Part shown: positions 17,777 to 26,545 of the stretch, piece after piece
Layout: each line of letters begins with the position of its first letter
Numbering within the stretch: the first letter of the stretch is position 1
NCBI GenBank assembly: GCA_963678575.2
Contig: CAXXHV010000002.1
Coordinates: 1,178,001-1,242,000 of the forward strand
Reading direction: 5' to 3'
Length of the DNA: 64,000 bases
Origin: Pleomorphochaeta sp963678575
GTDB lineage: Bacteria; Spirochaetota; Spirochaetia; Sphaerochaetales; Sphaerochaetaceae
Translations under genes and position numbers: made by a program
The notes under the pieces: generated by a model
Databases searched by the model: none
Seen by the model: only the letters and a program-made list of their open reading frames with translations
What the model was told of the DNA's origin: nothing

Positions 17777-18634
17777 CTATCCTTTCACAGCTCCGGCAGT
17801 CATACCTTTAATAAAATATTTTGACATAAATAGATAAACAATAATCATTGGAATAATAGCAATTGTTAATGCAGTAAAAACCAAATCCCAAGATATTTGA
17901 TATTGTCCAAAAAAGCTTGAAACACCTAAAGGAACTGTTCTCTTCGAATCAGTTGAGATAATTACCATTGGGAAGAAGAAATCATTCCATATTGGAACTA
18001 TATTATAAATTGTAACTAAAGCTATTGATGGAGCTGATAATGGCATAATTACATTCCTATAAATTGATAAATCATTACACCCATCAATTCTAGCAGCATA
18101 TTCTAAATCTTTAGGAATACTCCTCATTGTTCCACCTAAAATAAATACTGTTGAAGGAAGACTCATTGCAGTGAAAATCAATATTAAACCCCAACGATTA
18201 TCTATTAATGAAATACTTTTTAATAATAAAAACAATGGAATAATTGCAGCTTTTAAGGGCAAAACTAAACCAGATAAAAATAATAAATATACTGGCATTC
18301 GCATCTTATATTTATATCTAGCTATACCATTAGCTGCCATTGATCCAAAAAGAATTACAAAAACTATTGAAGAAACAGTTGTAAGAATACTGTTCACAAA
18401 ATACATGGCAAAGCCACCTTTTTTCCAAACTATTTCATAGTTTTTGAAGGAAAAAACTTCTGGTAAAGAAAATGGTTTTTTAAAAATTTGAGAAGTAGTC
18501 TTAAAAGATGATATTACCATATTAAAAATTGGAAAAATAATAGCAATAGCATAAAAAATTAGCATTAGTTCAAAAATAATATATAATATTTTTTTTAAAA
18601 CTGAAGATTTTCTAAATTTTAAATCAGTAATCAT
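17777..18634 (-). CDS. CUT1 ABC transporter permease (MalG type)
   Basis: Inner-membrane permease of 285 aa with about six membrane segments. The EAA loop is EYAARIDGCNDLSIYRNVIM near residue 180, and the protein ends in KGMTAGAVKG, a common CUT1 C-terminus. It overlaps the upstream permease by four bases (ATGA). Partner of 18631-19542 and of the binding protein at 19604. No ATPase gene in the operon. Confidence 0.92.
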   Translation of the reverse strand: MITDLKFRKSSVLKKILYIIFELMLIFYAIAIIFPIFNMVISSFKTTSQIFKKPFSLPEVFSFKNYEIVWKKGGFAMYFVNSILTTVSSIVFVILFGSMAANGIARYKYKMRMPVYLLFLSGLVLPLKAAIIPLFLLLKSISLIDNRWGLILIFTAMSLPSTVFILGGTMRSIPKDLEYAARIDGCNDLSIYRNVIMPLSAPSIALVTIYNIVPIWNDFFFPMVIISTDSKRTVPLGVSSFFGQYQISWDLVFTALTIAIIPMIIVYLFMSKYFIKGMTAGAVKG

Positions 18635-19542
18635 AAATCAACCTCCTTACTTTGGAAAAATAAAATATTCCCTACAGAAAAAGAGAGACAAAGGAAATAA
18701 ATTATTACAGACAAAGCTGAACCAATTCCAACGACGGGAACTGTTGAAGCTTGACTACCAAATGCTGTTCTATAGAATAATGTACTAATAGTATCTGTTG
18801 CATAATTGGGTGCACCATCAAGTCCAGCAATTGCATATACTTGTTCAAATACATTAATACTACCAACAAGAGTTAAAACTGTAATAACCATTATAGAAGG
18901 CACAATTAATGGTAAAATTATTTTCCAAAAAATTTTCCATTCACTAGCCCCTTCTAAATATGCTTGTTCAAGACAATCAACAGGAACATTATCAATTGCT
19001 GCTAAAAATACTAATGTCGGAAATCCAATCCAACGCCAAATATTCATAACAATCAAAGCTCCAGTTGCAGTACTTGGATTTCCTAACCAAGAATAATAAA
19101 AACGTTCTATATGTAAAGTTTTAAATAATTGAAAAAATAAACCAAATTGAGGATTATAATAAAGTTTCCATAAAAAACCCACAGCTACAATTGAAAGTAA
19201 AACTGGCATAAAAAATAATCTTTTATAAAATTCACTACCACTAATTCTTCTACTTAATAAATAACCAAAAAGTAGCCCTAGTGTATTTTGAATTAACATT
19301 GATGAAATAAACCATTGTAAATTATTTTTCAAGGCATTAGGTAATCTTTCATTATAGGGAAATTTTGTAAAAACATTCTTAAAATTCTCTAAGCCAACAA
19401 AAGCTTGCCTTTGGAATCCATCCCATGAAAATAAGCTGTTAATCATTGATGAAAATAATGGATATATTATTACTGTAGATACAATAATTAATCCAGGAAG
19501 AATAAAAAAAATAATCCAAGGGATTTGTGTTTTTTTGTTCAT
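18631..19542 (-). CDS. CUT1 ABC transporter permease (MalF type)
   Basis: Inner-membrane permease of 303 aa, with six predicted membrane segments starting at IPWIIFFILPGLIIVS. The EAA loop is EQAYLEGASEWKIFWKIILP near residue 190. GGGAG precedes the ATG. A hairpin lies between it and the binding-protein gene upstream. It forms the translocation pore with the permease at 17777. Confidence 0.92.
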   Translation of the reverse strand: MNKKTQIPWIIFFILPGLIIVSTVIIYPLFSSMINSLFSWDGFQRQAFVGLENFKNVFTKFPYNERLPNALKNNLQWFISSMLIQNTLGLLFGYLLSRRISGSEFYKRLFFMPVLLSIVAVGFLWKLYYNPQFGLFFQLFKTLHIERFYYSWLGNPSTATGALIVMNIWRWIGFPTLVFLAAIDNVPVDCLEQAYLEGASEWKIFWKIILPLIVPSIMVITVLTLVGSINVFEQVYAIAGLDGAPNYATDTISTLFYRTAFGSQASTVPVVGIGSALSVIIYFLCLSFSVGNILFFQSKEVDL

Positions 19543-19558
19543 GAATCACTCCCAAAAT

Positions 19559-19587
19559 ACTGCTTTTACTTAAAACGTAAAAGCAGT
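19559..19587 (-). terminator. Hairpin between binding protein and permease genes
   Basis: Perfect 11-bp arms 19559-19569 and 19577-19587 (ACTGCTTTTAC and complement) in the 61-base gap after the binding-protein gene. The downstream T run is only moderate, so leaky termination or mRNA 3'-end protection is likely. Confidence 0.7.
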
Positions 19588-19603
19588 TTATTTTTATATA
19601 AAT

Positions 19604-20875
19604 CTATTTTTGGAAAGGTTTATAATAAGTTGCTACACCTTTTTGAATATCGGCACAAACTTCTTCACTAGTTAAATCTCCAGAAAATAATCCTTGAATA
19701 CCAGTTTGTAATAAAGAAGATCCGGTTGGTTGTTCATATCTGAATCCAACTAGCATAACATAAGGTACTTTTACTAATTTAGGATCACTAACTATCTTCA
19801 AATATGAATTTTGAGGTATTACATCTTTATGTTCAGTTTTTACCCCTAATTTATCACTTAATAATTGTTGAATTTCTTTGGTAGCTAAGAAATTAACGAA
19901 TTTAAGTGCTTCAGCTTGATGTTTTGAAGACTTATTAACACCATAGGAACCATCCATATAGAAAGCAATATATCTTTTACCATCTTTTTCATCTGGAGGA
20001 CAGACAAACATTCCAAGATCTAAATCTTTATTTTGATTTAAGAAATAGGAAGCTTCCCATATACCACCCATGAAATGACCTGCCATTCCATTAATAAATA
20101 GCATTTGTTGAGCAACATAATCGATGCTTTCAAATCCATTAGGGAAATATGGAGTTAAAGAATTAACTCTATCTAATGCAGCAACGTATCTAGGATCAGT
20201 AAAAGTAGTTTTACCTGCAGTTACATCATCAAAAAATGCTTTTTTATAAACACCAGAACCAACTAATCCGACAAGGACTTCATCCATCCAACCTGTGTAA
20301 GTACCATTTGAAATAGGGGTAATTCCTGCATCTTTTAAAGCTTTTAAATTGTCAATGTACTCAGCCCATGTTTCAGGTTCAGAAAGACCCAATTCTTTGT
20401 ATATATCTTTATTATAATAAATTACTAAAGATTGACTTGCATAGGGTACTCCATAAACTTTGTTGTCATAAATACTTGTACCACCAGCTAAAGAGGTAGA
20501 ATCAAAATTAACTAACCCAGGAACATTTTCTTTAGTCAAAGGAAGTAAATAACCAGGTTTTGCAAATTGCTCAAAATTACCATAGGCTCTTAGATGAATA
20601 ACATCAGCTGCAGTTCCACCTTTAAAATTAGCAGCTAAAACAGTTTGATATTCTTCTGTTTTATATGGGCGATATGTTACTTTAATATTTGGATTTTTTG
20701 CTTCAAACATTGAAATAACTTCATCATAAATAGGAACATCTTCAGTTCGCCATGAACTAAATGTTAATTCAACCTGATCAGAATTAGATTTTTCTTCCCC
20801 TGCTCCACTAGCAAATAGGATTCCAGAGAAACTAAATACTAAAATAAGTAAAATTATAATACTATTTTTTTTCAT
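19604..20875 (-). CDS. CUT1 carbohydrate-binding protein
   Basis: Exported sugar-binding protein, 423 aa from the chosen ATG at 20875 (GGAGGTG upstream; the open frame extends 18 codons further without support). The signal peptide ends in LFASGAGEE with no lipobox cysteine. The mature N-terminus VELTFSSWRTEDVPIYDEVI and the internal AADVIHLRAYGNFEQF are typical of the family-1 binding fold. It is the first gene of an eight-gene minus-strand sugar operon. Substrate unknown; linked enzymes suggest a mannose-type or N-acetylhexosamine sugar. Confidence 0.92.
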   Translation of the reverse strand: MKKNSIIILLILVFSFSGILFASGAGEEKSNSDQVELTFSSWRTEDVPIYDEVISMFEAKNPNIKVTYRPYKTEEYQTVLAANFKGGTAADVIHLRAYGNFEQFAKPGYLLPLTKENVPGLVNFDSTSLAGGTSIYDNKVYGVPYASQSLVIYYNKDIYKELGLSEPETWAEYIDNLKALKDAGITPISNGTYTGWMDEVLVGLVGSGVYKKAFFDDVTAGKTTFTDPRYVAALDRVNSLTPYFPNGFESIDYVAQQMLFINGMAGHFMGGIWEASYFLNQNKDLDLGMFVCPPDEKDGKRYIAFYMDGSYGVNKSSKHQAEALKFVNFLATKEIQQLLSDKLGVKTEHKDVIPQNSYLKIVSDPKLVKVPYVMLVGFRYEQPTGSSLLQTGIQGLFSGDLTSEEVCADIQKGVATYYKPFQK

Positions 20876-20901
20876 TAAGACACCTCCAAGTGTTTTTTTT
20901 A

Positions 20902-20929
20902 AGTTTATCACAAAATTATAAGCTGTCAA
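20902..20929 (-). promoter_or_regulatory. Promoter of the epimerase/isomerase sugar operon
   Basis: On the minus strand TTGACA (20924-20929) and TAAACT (20902-20907) are 16 bases apart, about 27 bases upstream of the binding-protein ATG. Plausible sigma-70-type promoter. Confidence 0.55.
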
Positions 20930-20951
20930 GAAATTTCATTATTTTTTTATT

Positions 20952-20996
20952 ATTATCGAAATATTTTTTCATTATTAATACTGTTATATCGATAAT
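20952..20996. promoter_or_regulatory. Inverted pair of ATTATCGA boxes in a divergent promoter region
   Basis: ATTATCGA (20952-20959) and TCGATAAT (20989-20996) lie upstream of the sugar-operon promoter. They stand out in an otherwise A/T-only 402-base region (20876-21277) that has no gene and carries promoters for both the sugar operon and murQ. Possible operator for a regulator of both units. Confidence 0.35.
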
Positions 20997-21242
20997 TTCT
21001 CAAATTAAAAAATTCTATCAAAAATAATAGATACTTTTACACATTAATTATAAAATATTAAAAATTTATCAAAATCTGTAAAAAATATTCAAATTCCATT
21101 ATTTCTATAATAAATAGAAAAATATGAAAATTTTTTCACAATACAATTTAATTCAATATATTAATTTTGTTGTTTTATATTTAGAAACAATAATAATTAA
21201 AAAAAATTTTCATAAATTATTAAAAATTTTTAAAAAAAATTG

Positions 21243-21271
21243 TTGCATTATCAGTATTTTAAGGCTAATAT
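21243..21271 (+). promoter_or_regulatory. Predicted leaderless promoter of murQ
   Basis: TTGCAT (21243-21248), a 17-base spacer and TAATAT (21266-21271), which ends six bases before the murQ ATG at 21278. No Shine-Dalgarno sequence is visible. Confidence 0.5.
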
Positions 21272-21277
21272 ATTTCT

Positions 21278-22201
21278 ATGAAAATACAAAACTTAACTAC
21301 AGAACAAAGAAATCCGCTTTCTTATAGAATTGATACAAAGAGCGTTAATGATATCTTAAAAATTATTAACTTGGAAGATCACAAAATTGCTGATGTTGTT
21401 AAAGAGGCAATCCCTCAAATTTGTAATGTCATAGAAAAAGTAATTGTTTCTTTTAAAAATAATGGTAGACTGTTCTATATTGGAGCTGGGACCTCTGGAA
21501 GATTAGGAGTTTTAGATGCTTCTGAATGTCCTCCAACATTTGGTGTTCCAATTGGTTTAGTTACTGGAATTATAGCCGGAGGCAATGAAGCTCTAACAAG
21601 ATCTATTGAAAATGCTGAAGATAATGGAGAAGAAGGAATTAAAGCAATCAAAGAAAATAATTTAAATAAAAATGACGTTTTAATTGGTATTTCAGCTTCA
21701 GGTGGGCCTAATTATGTAGTTGAAGCACTAAAATATGCAAAAACTTTAGGTGTTTCAGTTGCTGCTATTAGTTGCAACAAGGACATAAAATCATTTGAAG
21801 TATGTGGAAATGATAATTCTATTTATTTACCTGTTGGTCCAGAAATTATTACTGGTTCAACAAGAATGAAAGCCGGTACTGCTCAAAAGATGGTATTAAA
21901 TATGATTACAACAACAGCAATGATAAAAACTGGAAAAGTATATAATAATTTAATGGTTAATCTTCAACCAGTTAATAAAAAACTTATCGATAGAGCTATT
22001 AATCTAATTATTGAAGTTACAGGCAGTGATTATAAAACATCAGAAAAAGCTTTTTATGAATCGAATAAAGAAATTAAAACAGCAATGATAATGTTAATGT
22101 TAAAAATCAATGCTACAGAAGCAAGAAATTTACTTAACACACATAATGAATCAATCAATGAAGTCTTAGATATTAGAGGTATTAAATGCAATATTTCTTA
22201 G
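21278..22201 (+). CDS. murQ: N-acetylmuramic acid 6-phosphate etherase
   Basis: MurQ of 307 aa, the typical length. It cleaves the lactyl ether of MurNAc-6-P to give GlcNAc-6-P and D-lactate in cell-wall sugar recycling. Motifs: N-terminal LTTEQRNPLS, RLFYIGAGTSGRLGVLD and ASECPPTFG of the SIS domain, GISASGGPNYV, and GPEIITGSTRMKAGTAQK. It overlaps the following kinase by 16 bases. D-lactate released here could feed the lactate dehydrogenase/Etf complex at 7.0-10.4 kb, though that link is inference. Confidence 0.96.
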   Translation: MKIQNLTTEQRNPLSYRIDTKSVNDILKIINLEDHKIADVVKEAIPQICNVIEKVIVSFKNNGRLFYIGAGTSGRLGVLDASECPPTFGVPIGLVTGIIAGGNEALTRSIENAEDNGEEGIKAIKENNLNKNDVLIGISASGGPNYVVEALKYAKTLGVSVAAISCNKDIKSFEVCGNDNSIYLPVGPEIITGSTRMKAGTAQKMVLNMITTTAMIKTGKVYNNLMVNLQPVNKKLIDRAINLIIEVTGSDYKTSEKAFYESNKEIKTAMIMLMLKINATEARNLLNTHNESINEVLDIRGIKCNIS

Positions 22202-23115
22202 GCATAGATGGTGGTGGAACTAAAAGTCGGCTAGTCATAGCAGATGAAAACTTAAAAAAAATCTCTATCACATTAGGAAATAGCATCAATATTTTTTCAG
22301 TTGGAGAAGAAAAAGCTTTAAGCTTTTTACACCAACTAATTAAAACAGCTATTAATGAACAAAATATTAGTATAAATGATGTTAAGAGAATATGTGTTGC
22401 ATCTGCAGGATTAGCAAGAGAATATGATATAAAAGTATTTGATACTTTTTTTAAAAAAAATTACCCCACCTTAAACACAATTTTTACAACTGATATTAGA
22501 GCTTTACTTGTTGGAGCTTTTAAAAATAAAGATGGAATTTGTTTAATATCTGGAACAGGATCTGTTGCTATTGGGCAAGATTCAAATAATAACATAATTC
22601 GTTCAGGTGGCTTCGGCTGGAGATTAGGCGACGAAGGTTCAGCCTCTTACATCGTTCAAGAAGCTATAAAAAGATCCTTAAAAAGTTTAGAGAAAAGAGA
22701 TTTAGAAACCAAGATGCTTCCAGATTTACTAAGTTTCTTTAATCTAAAGAAAATAGATAATTTAATTCAATATTTTCATAATCCTTCTTTAGATAAAGCT
22801 ACCGTAGCCTCAGCGGCATATATTGTCACAGATTATGCAAGCAATAATGATTTATTAGCTCTAGACATACTCAAAGATTCTGCCAAAGAATTATTTAAAT
22901 TAGTTCTTTCAGTCAATAATAGACTACCGCTTATTCCTACAAGAGAAATAATTACTGCTGGTGGTGTTTTCGAACATGATGAAATTGTAAATAATTTTTT
23001 TAATAATGAAATAAATAATTATAATTTAAATAACAATCAAAATAATACATTAAAGAGAATACCTTCAAAAAATAATGCTTTAGAAGGAGCATTATATATA
23101 GCAAAAAATACATAA
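22186..23115 (+). CDS. BadF/BcrA-type N-acetylhexosamine kinase (MurK/NagK-like)
   Basis: ATPase-fold kinase of 309 aa beginning MQYFLGIDGGGTKSRLVIAD, with ISGTGSVAIG and GGFGWRLGDEGSASYI, the signature of the GlcNAc/MurNAc kinase group of the BadF/BadG family. It overlaps murQ by 16 bases and so is coupled to it. A kinase of this family, MurK of Clostridium acetobutylicum, phosphorylates both MurNAc and GlcNAc; pairing with MurQ supports the same role here: MurNAc to MurNAc-6-P, then MurQ. GlcNAc kinase alone is the alternative. Confidence 0.88.
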   Translation: MQYFLGIDGGGTKSRLVIADENLKKISITLGNSINIFSVGEEKALSFLHQLIKTAINEQNISINDVKRICVASAGLAREYDIKVFDTFFKKNYPTLNTIFTTDIRALLVGAFKNKDGICLISGTGSVAIGQDSNNNIIRSGGFGWRLGDEGSASYIVQEAIKRSLKSLEKRDLETKMLPDLLSFFNLKKIDNLIQYFHNPSLDKATVASAAYIVTDYASNNDLLALDILKDSAKELFKLVLSVNNRLPLIPTREIITAGGVFEHDEIVNNFFNNEINNYNLNNNQNNTLKRIPSKNNALEGALYIAKNT

Positions 23116-23119
23116 CAAC

Positions 23120-23155
23120 AAAGCTAGAAAAAGATAAAGATCTCTTTCTAGCTTT
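23120..23155. terminator. Convergent terminator
   Basis: Arms 23120-23135 and 23140-23155 (AAAGCTAGAAAAAGAT against ATCTCTTTCTAGCTTT), 16 bp with one mismatch and a 4-base loop, between the kinase gene and the convergent permease gene. The plus-strand side ends in a T-rich stretch. Confidence 0.75.
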
Positions 23156-23189
23156 ATATTTATAATATTAACAACACATTTATAAGAAT

Positions 23190-24014
23190 CTATTTTTCGC
23201 TTTGCAGTGCAAAACCTCTCATAAAGCTTTCTTGAAGAATAAAGAATACCAATAATGGTGGTATAATTGTAATAATAACACCAGCCATTATTACACCCCA
23301 GTTATTAGAAGATTCAGCATTCATTAACATTTTTATACCTATTTGAACTACTCTCATATTATCAGTATTTGTTGCCATTAATGGCCATAAATATTGATTC
23401 CAAATGTAAATAAATTCAATTACAACCAGAGCTCCAATAGTATTCTTTGTTAAAGGGAGTAAAACTCTAAAGAAATATTGCATTGGTCTACAACCATCTA
23501 TCTTTGAAGCATCTACTAACTCAGAAGGAATAGTTTTAAATCTTTGTATAAATAGGAAAGTCCCAGTTGCACTTGCCCAGAAAGGAACTATCAAACCTGC
23601 ATAGGTATTAATCCAATCAAACCCTCTTACTACATCAAATAATGCAACGATTCTAACAGGAACAGGTAGTAATAAGGTAATAATAATTACAAAGAATAGA
23701 ATCCCCTTCCCCTTAAACTCAAAATGAGTAAAAGCAAAAGCTGCTAATAAACTCATAACTATCTTTCCAACAGTAACCATTATTGCTATGAAGGCAGAGT
23801 TAAACATCATTCTACCTAGAGAAACTCTATTCCATGCAGTAGTATAGTTCGATACCCAGTTATTTGAAAAAGTCAACTTTGGAGGATTAGAAAATACTTG
23901 AATTTCTGTTTGTGAACTTATAATTAAAGCTAATAGAACAGGAAGACAAATAATTAATACAGACAATATAGCTAAAACATGAAAAGTGACTATTGTTCTT
24001 TTTTTAACAATCAT
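23190..24014 (-). CDS. CUT1 ABC transporter permease, UgpE-like
   Basis: Inner-membrane permease of 274 aa, six membrane segments, with an EAA-type loop DASKIDGCRPMQYFFRVLLP near residue 175 and the tail SFMRGFALQSEK. It is closely similar to the permease at 5916-6833. Last gene of a three-gene importer operon (binding protein, UgpA-like, UgpE-like). No ATPase in the operon. Confidence 0.92.
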   Translation of the reverse strand: MIVKKRTIVTFHVLAILSVLIICLPVLLALIISSQTEIQVFSNPPKLTFSNNWVSNYTTAWNRVSLGRMMFNSAFIAIMVTVGKIVMSLLAAFAFTHFEFKGKGILFFVIIITLLLPVPVRIVALFDVVRGFDWINTYAGLIVPFWASATGTFLFIQRFKTIPSELVDASKIDGCRPMQYFFRVLLPLTKNTIGALVVIEFIYIWNQYLWPLMATNTDNMRVVQIGIKMLMNAESSNNWGVIMAGVIITIIPPLLVFFILQESFMRGFALQSEK

Positions 24015-24024
24015 TTAATGCCCC

Positions 24025-24894
24025 CTATTGATAATGTACTTTCTTACCAGTAGTTTTAAATTGAACTACGGTAATAAGAACAACGATACAGAATAATACC
24101 AAGCTTTCAGCAGCAGCATATCCAATTCTTGAATTTACAAAGAAGTCTTTGTAAAGTTGGTAAATAAGTATATTTGTCGAATCTACTGGTCCACCTTCTG
24201 TTAGTACATCTATTAATCCAAAAGAAGCGAAATAAGCATATGTAGTATTCATAACAAATAAGAAAAATGTAGTTGGAGATATATAAGCTAAAGTTATTTT
24301 AAAAAACCTTTTAACAGGTCCCGCCCCATCTATTGCTGCAGCTTCCAAGGAATCTGAAGGAACATTTCGCAATGCGGTTAGATAAAAAACAATATTATAT
24401 CCCAAATTTTTCCACGTTGCTGCAATAGCGACAACAATAAAAGCAGTACTACCTTTAGTTAACCAAGAATAATTTCCAGAAAAGAAACAAACAATCCCAT
24501 TTGCAGGATTAAAAAGGAAATTAAACAAAGCTCCAGCAATTGCAGGTGATAATGCATAAGGCCAAATCATTAAAGTTCGATAAATTTTAGCGCCTTTGAA
24601 ATTTTGATTTAATAAAACAGCTAAAGCTAAAGATATAACAATACCTAGAAAAACAACGAAAAGACTAAATATAATCGAAATGCCAAAACTATGACCGTAG
24701 TCAGAGTTAAATAAAACTTTCTTAAAATTATAAAGCCCTGCAAACTTCGTAGCATTGGTATATGGATTAACTTTATAAAATGATAGCCTAAAAGTTTCAA
24801 AAGCTGGATAGAATAAAAATATTACTAAAATAATGAAAGTTGGTAGTAATAATATATATGGTAATATTTTAGATGGAAAAACCGATTGTTTCAT
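24025..24894 (-). CDS. CUT1 ABC transporter permease, UgpA-like
   Basis: Inner-membrane permease of 289 aa beginning with a first membrane segment at ILPYILLLPTFIILVIFLF. The EAA loop is EAAAIDGAGPVKRFF near residue 195. GGAGG precedes the ATG. It lies ten bases upstream of its partner permease and is the paralogue of 4991-5926. It follows the internal operon hairpin at 24923-24946. Confidence 0.92.
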   Translation of the reverse strand: MKQSVFPSKILPYILLLPTFIILVIFLFYPAFETFRLSFYKVNPYTNATKFAGLYNFKKVLFNSDYGHSFGISIIFSLFVVFLGIVISLALAVLLNQNFKGAKIYRTLMIWPYALSPAIAGALFNFLFNPANGIVCFFSGNYSWLTKGSTAFIVVAIAATWKNLGYNIVFYLTALRNVPSDSLEAAAIDGAGPVKRFFKITLAYISPTTFFLFVMNTTYAYFASFGLIDVLTEGGPVDSTNILIYQLYKDFFVNSRIGYAAAESLVLFCIVVLITVVQFKTTGKKVHYQ

Positions 24895-24922
24895 CCAAAC
24901 CTCCTAAATTAAAACAAATCGC

Positions 24923-24946
24923 AAGGAGGACAAAATAGTCCTCCTT
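24923..24946 (-). terminator. Hairpin between binding protein and permease genes
   Basis: Perfect 9-bp GC-rich arms 24923-24931 and 24938-24946 (AAGGAGGAC/GTCCTCCTT), loop of six bases, followed on the minus strand by GCGATTTGTTTT. It probably attenuates or protects the upstream mRNA. Confidence 0.7.
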
Positions 24947-24971
24947 ATAATTTATTATTAGTAATTAATTC

Positions 24972-26327
24972 TTATAATTGAATAAGTTCATTCCATTCAG
25001 TAATTAAATCATTTACTTCAGCAGTAGCCTCATCAAGAGCTTTTTGAGTATCTTTACCTTGATAACATTCTTGAATTGCTGATTGAACAATCTCTCTTGT
25101 TTCTGGGAATACACCTAATAATGCACCAGAAGAATTTAAAGTACCAGGACTTACCAACAATTGATCAAAAGCTGTTTTATAATTTGGATTTTCTGTAAAC
25201 CAACCTTCTGAATCTAATGAATCCATTGCTGATTTTGTTACAGGGAAGTATCCTGTTCCTTTATGCCAAGCTTTTTGAGATTCATCATTAGCTATGTATT
25301 TTACTAATTTAACAGCAGCTAATTGTTGTTCATTAGATAATTTATTAGTTATCCAAAGAGAACCACCACCAATTGCAACACCACCTTTAGAACCTTCTGG
25401 ATGAGGAATAAAACCAGTTCCTAATTCCCAACCTTTATCATTTAATGCTTTTGTTAATAAATTAACATCAGATGATGAAGATAAAATAATTGCAGCTTCA
25501 CCAGAACCAAAGGCAGCTCTATGGTTAGACCAACCAGGTCCTACATCATTGAATAAACCATCGTTATACATTCCAATCCACCAATCAAATACTTTTTTAC
25601 CAGCTTCATTGTTAAATAAAACTGCTGTAGGTAATTCAGCACCACGACCATTATCGTTATTGGCAAAAGGTGCATCTTGAAGAGCAATCATTTCTTCAAA
25701 ATACCAACCATGTAGATTCCAGGTAACAGGCTTATCAATACCACTAGCCTTTAATGCCTTTGCAGCTTCAATTACTTCAGTATAAGTTTCTGGTGGACTA
25801 TTAGGATCTAAACCAGCTTTTTCAAATAAAGTTTTATTGTAATAAAGTAAAGGAGTAGAAGAATTAAATGGCATAGAATAATGTTGACCTTGATACTTAT
25901 AATATCCTTCTACAGGAACAAAGAAATTATCCCAATTGATTGATTGATCATATTTATTAGCTAATTCATCAACAGGAGAAATTAAACCACTATTAATCAT
26001 TCCTAAAGTACCAATTTCATAACTATGGAAAATTGCTGGTGCATTTCCTGCTTTATAAGCAGATTTAACTTTATTTAAAGTATCATTATAACTACCGGCA
26101 TATTGTACTTCTACAGTAATATTTGGATTTTCTTTCATGAAATTATCAACAATTCCTTGAATTAAATCAATTCTATCCCCACTCATAGCATGCCAAAATT
26201 GAATTGTTACAGGTGCCATTGCATCAACATCTACTGTTTTTGACATTTCCTTTTCATCTTGTCCTCCTGCAAATAAATTGCCTACTACCATTGTTGCCAA
26301 AAGTAAAAAAACTAAGATTCTTTTCAT
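24972..26327 (-). CDS. CUT1 solute-binding protein, UgpB-like
   Basis: Exported binding protein of 451 aa. The signal peptide ends in LFAGGQDEKE without a cysteine. The mature start VTIQFWHAMSGDRIDLI, plus PAIFHSYEIGTLGMI, HGWYFEEMIA and GTGYFPVTKSAM, resemble UgpB and the binding protein at 3591. It is first in the operon behind a consensus promoter and is divergent from a LacI-family regulator that probably controls it. Substrate may be glycerol-3-phosphate, a phosphodiester or a sugar; sequence alone does not decide. Confidence 0.92.
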   Translation of the reverse strand: MKRILVFLLLATMVVGNLFAGGQDEKEMSKTVDVDAMAPVTIQFWHAMSGDRIDLIQGIVDNFMKENPNITVEVQYAGSYNDTLNKVKSAYKAGNAPAIFHSYEIGTLGMINSGLISPVDELANKYDQSINWDNFFVPVEGYYKYQGQHYSMPFNSSTPLLYYNKTLFEKAGLDPNSPPETYTEVIEAAKALKASGIDKPVTWNLHGWYFEEMIALQDAPFANNDNGRGAELPTAVLFNNEAGKKVFDWWIGMYNDGLFNDVGPGWSNHRAAFGSGEAAIILSSSSDVNLLTKALNDKGWELGTGFIPHPEGSKGGVAIGGGSLWITNKLSNEQQLAAVKLVKYIANDESQKAWHKGTGYFPVTKSAMDSLDSEGWFTENPNYKTAFDQLLVSPGTLNSSGALLGVFPETREIVQSAIQECYQGKDTQKALDEATAEVNDLITEWNELIQL

Positions 26328-26355
26328 TTTACTCTCCTTTTGTAAAATCTAAACT

Positions 26356-26382
26356 TGTTTAATTTTTTAAAATAATTAAACA
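26356..26382. promoter_or_regulatory. Inverted repeat, candidate LacI-family operator
   Basis: Perfect 9-bp arms TGTTTAATT (26356-26364) and AATTAAACA (26374-26382), between the promoter and the binding-protein start. The position downstream of the -10 box fits repression by the divergently encoded LacI protein. The repeat is A/T-rich, so chance cannot be excluded. Confidence 0.4.
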
Positions 26383-26393
26383 TTTTCTTAAAT

Positions 26394-26422
26394 ATTGTAA
26401 GTCGTCAATTTAACTATGTCAA
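26394..26422 (-). promoter_or_regulatory. Sigma-70-type promoter of the second UgpBAE-like operon
   Basis: On the minus strand TTGACA (26417-26422) and TACAAT (26394-26399) with a 17-base spacer, about 67 bases upstream of the binding-protein ATG. Confidence 0.7.
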
Positions 26423-26545
26423 CAAATATTTACCCTATCAAAAATTAAGTAAAATCGAAAACTATATACCTTTTTGCTTAATTTTTTGTTTAAATTTGCT
26501 TTTTTTTAAACTATTTGTTATCCTAAATTCAATGAGGACAAAGAT

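Noticed and set aside
21124..21327. Open frame of 67 codons before murQ
   Set aside because: It runs through A/T-rich promoter sequence, is almost entirely Lys/Asn/Ile/Leu, lacks a ribosome-binding site and overlaps the true start of murQ.
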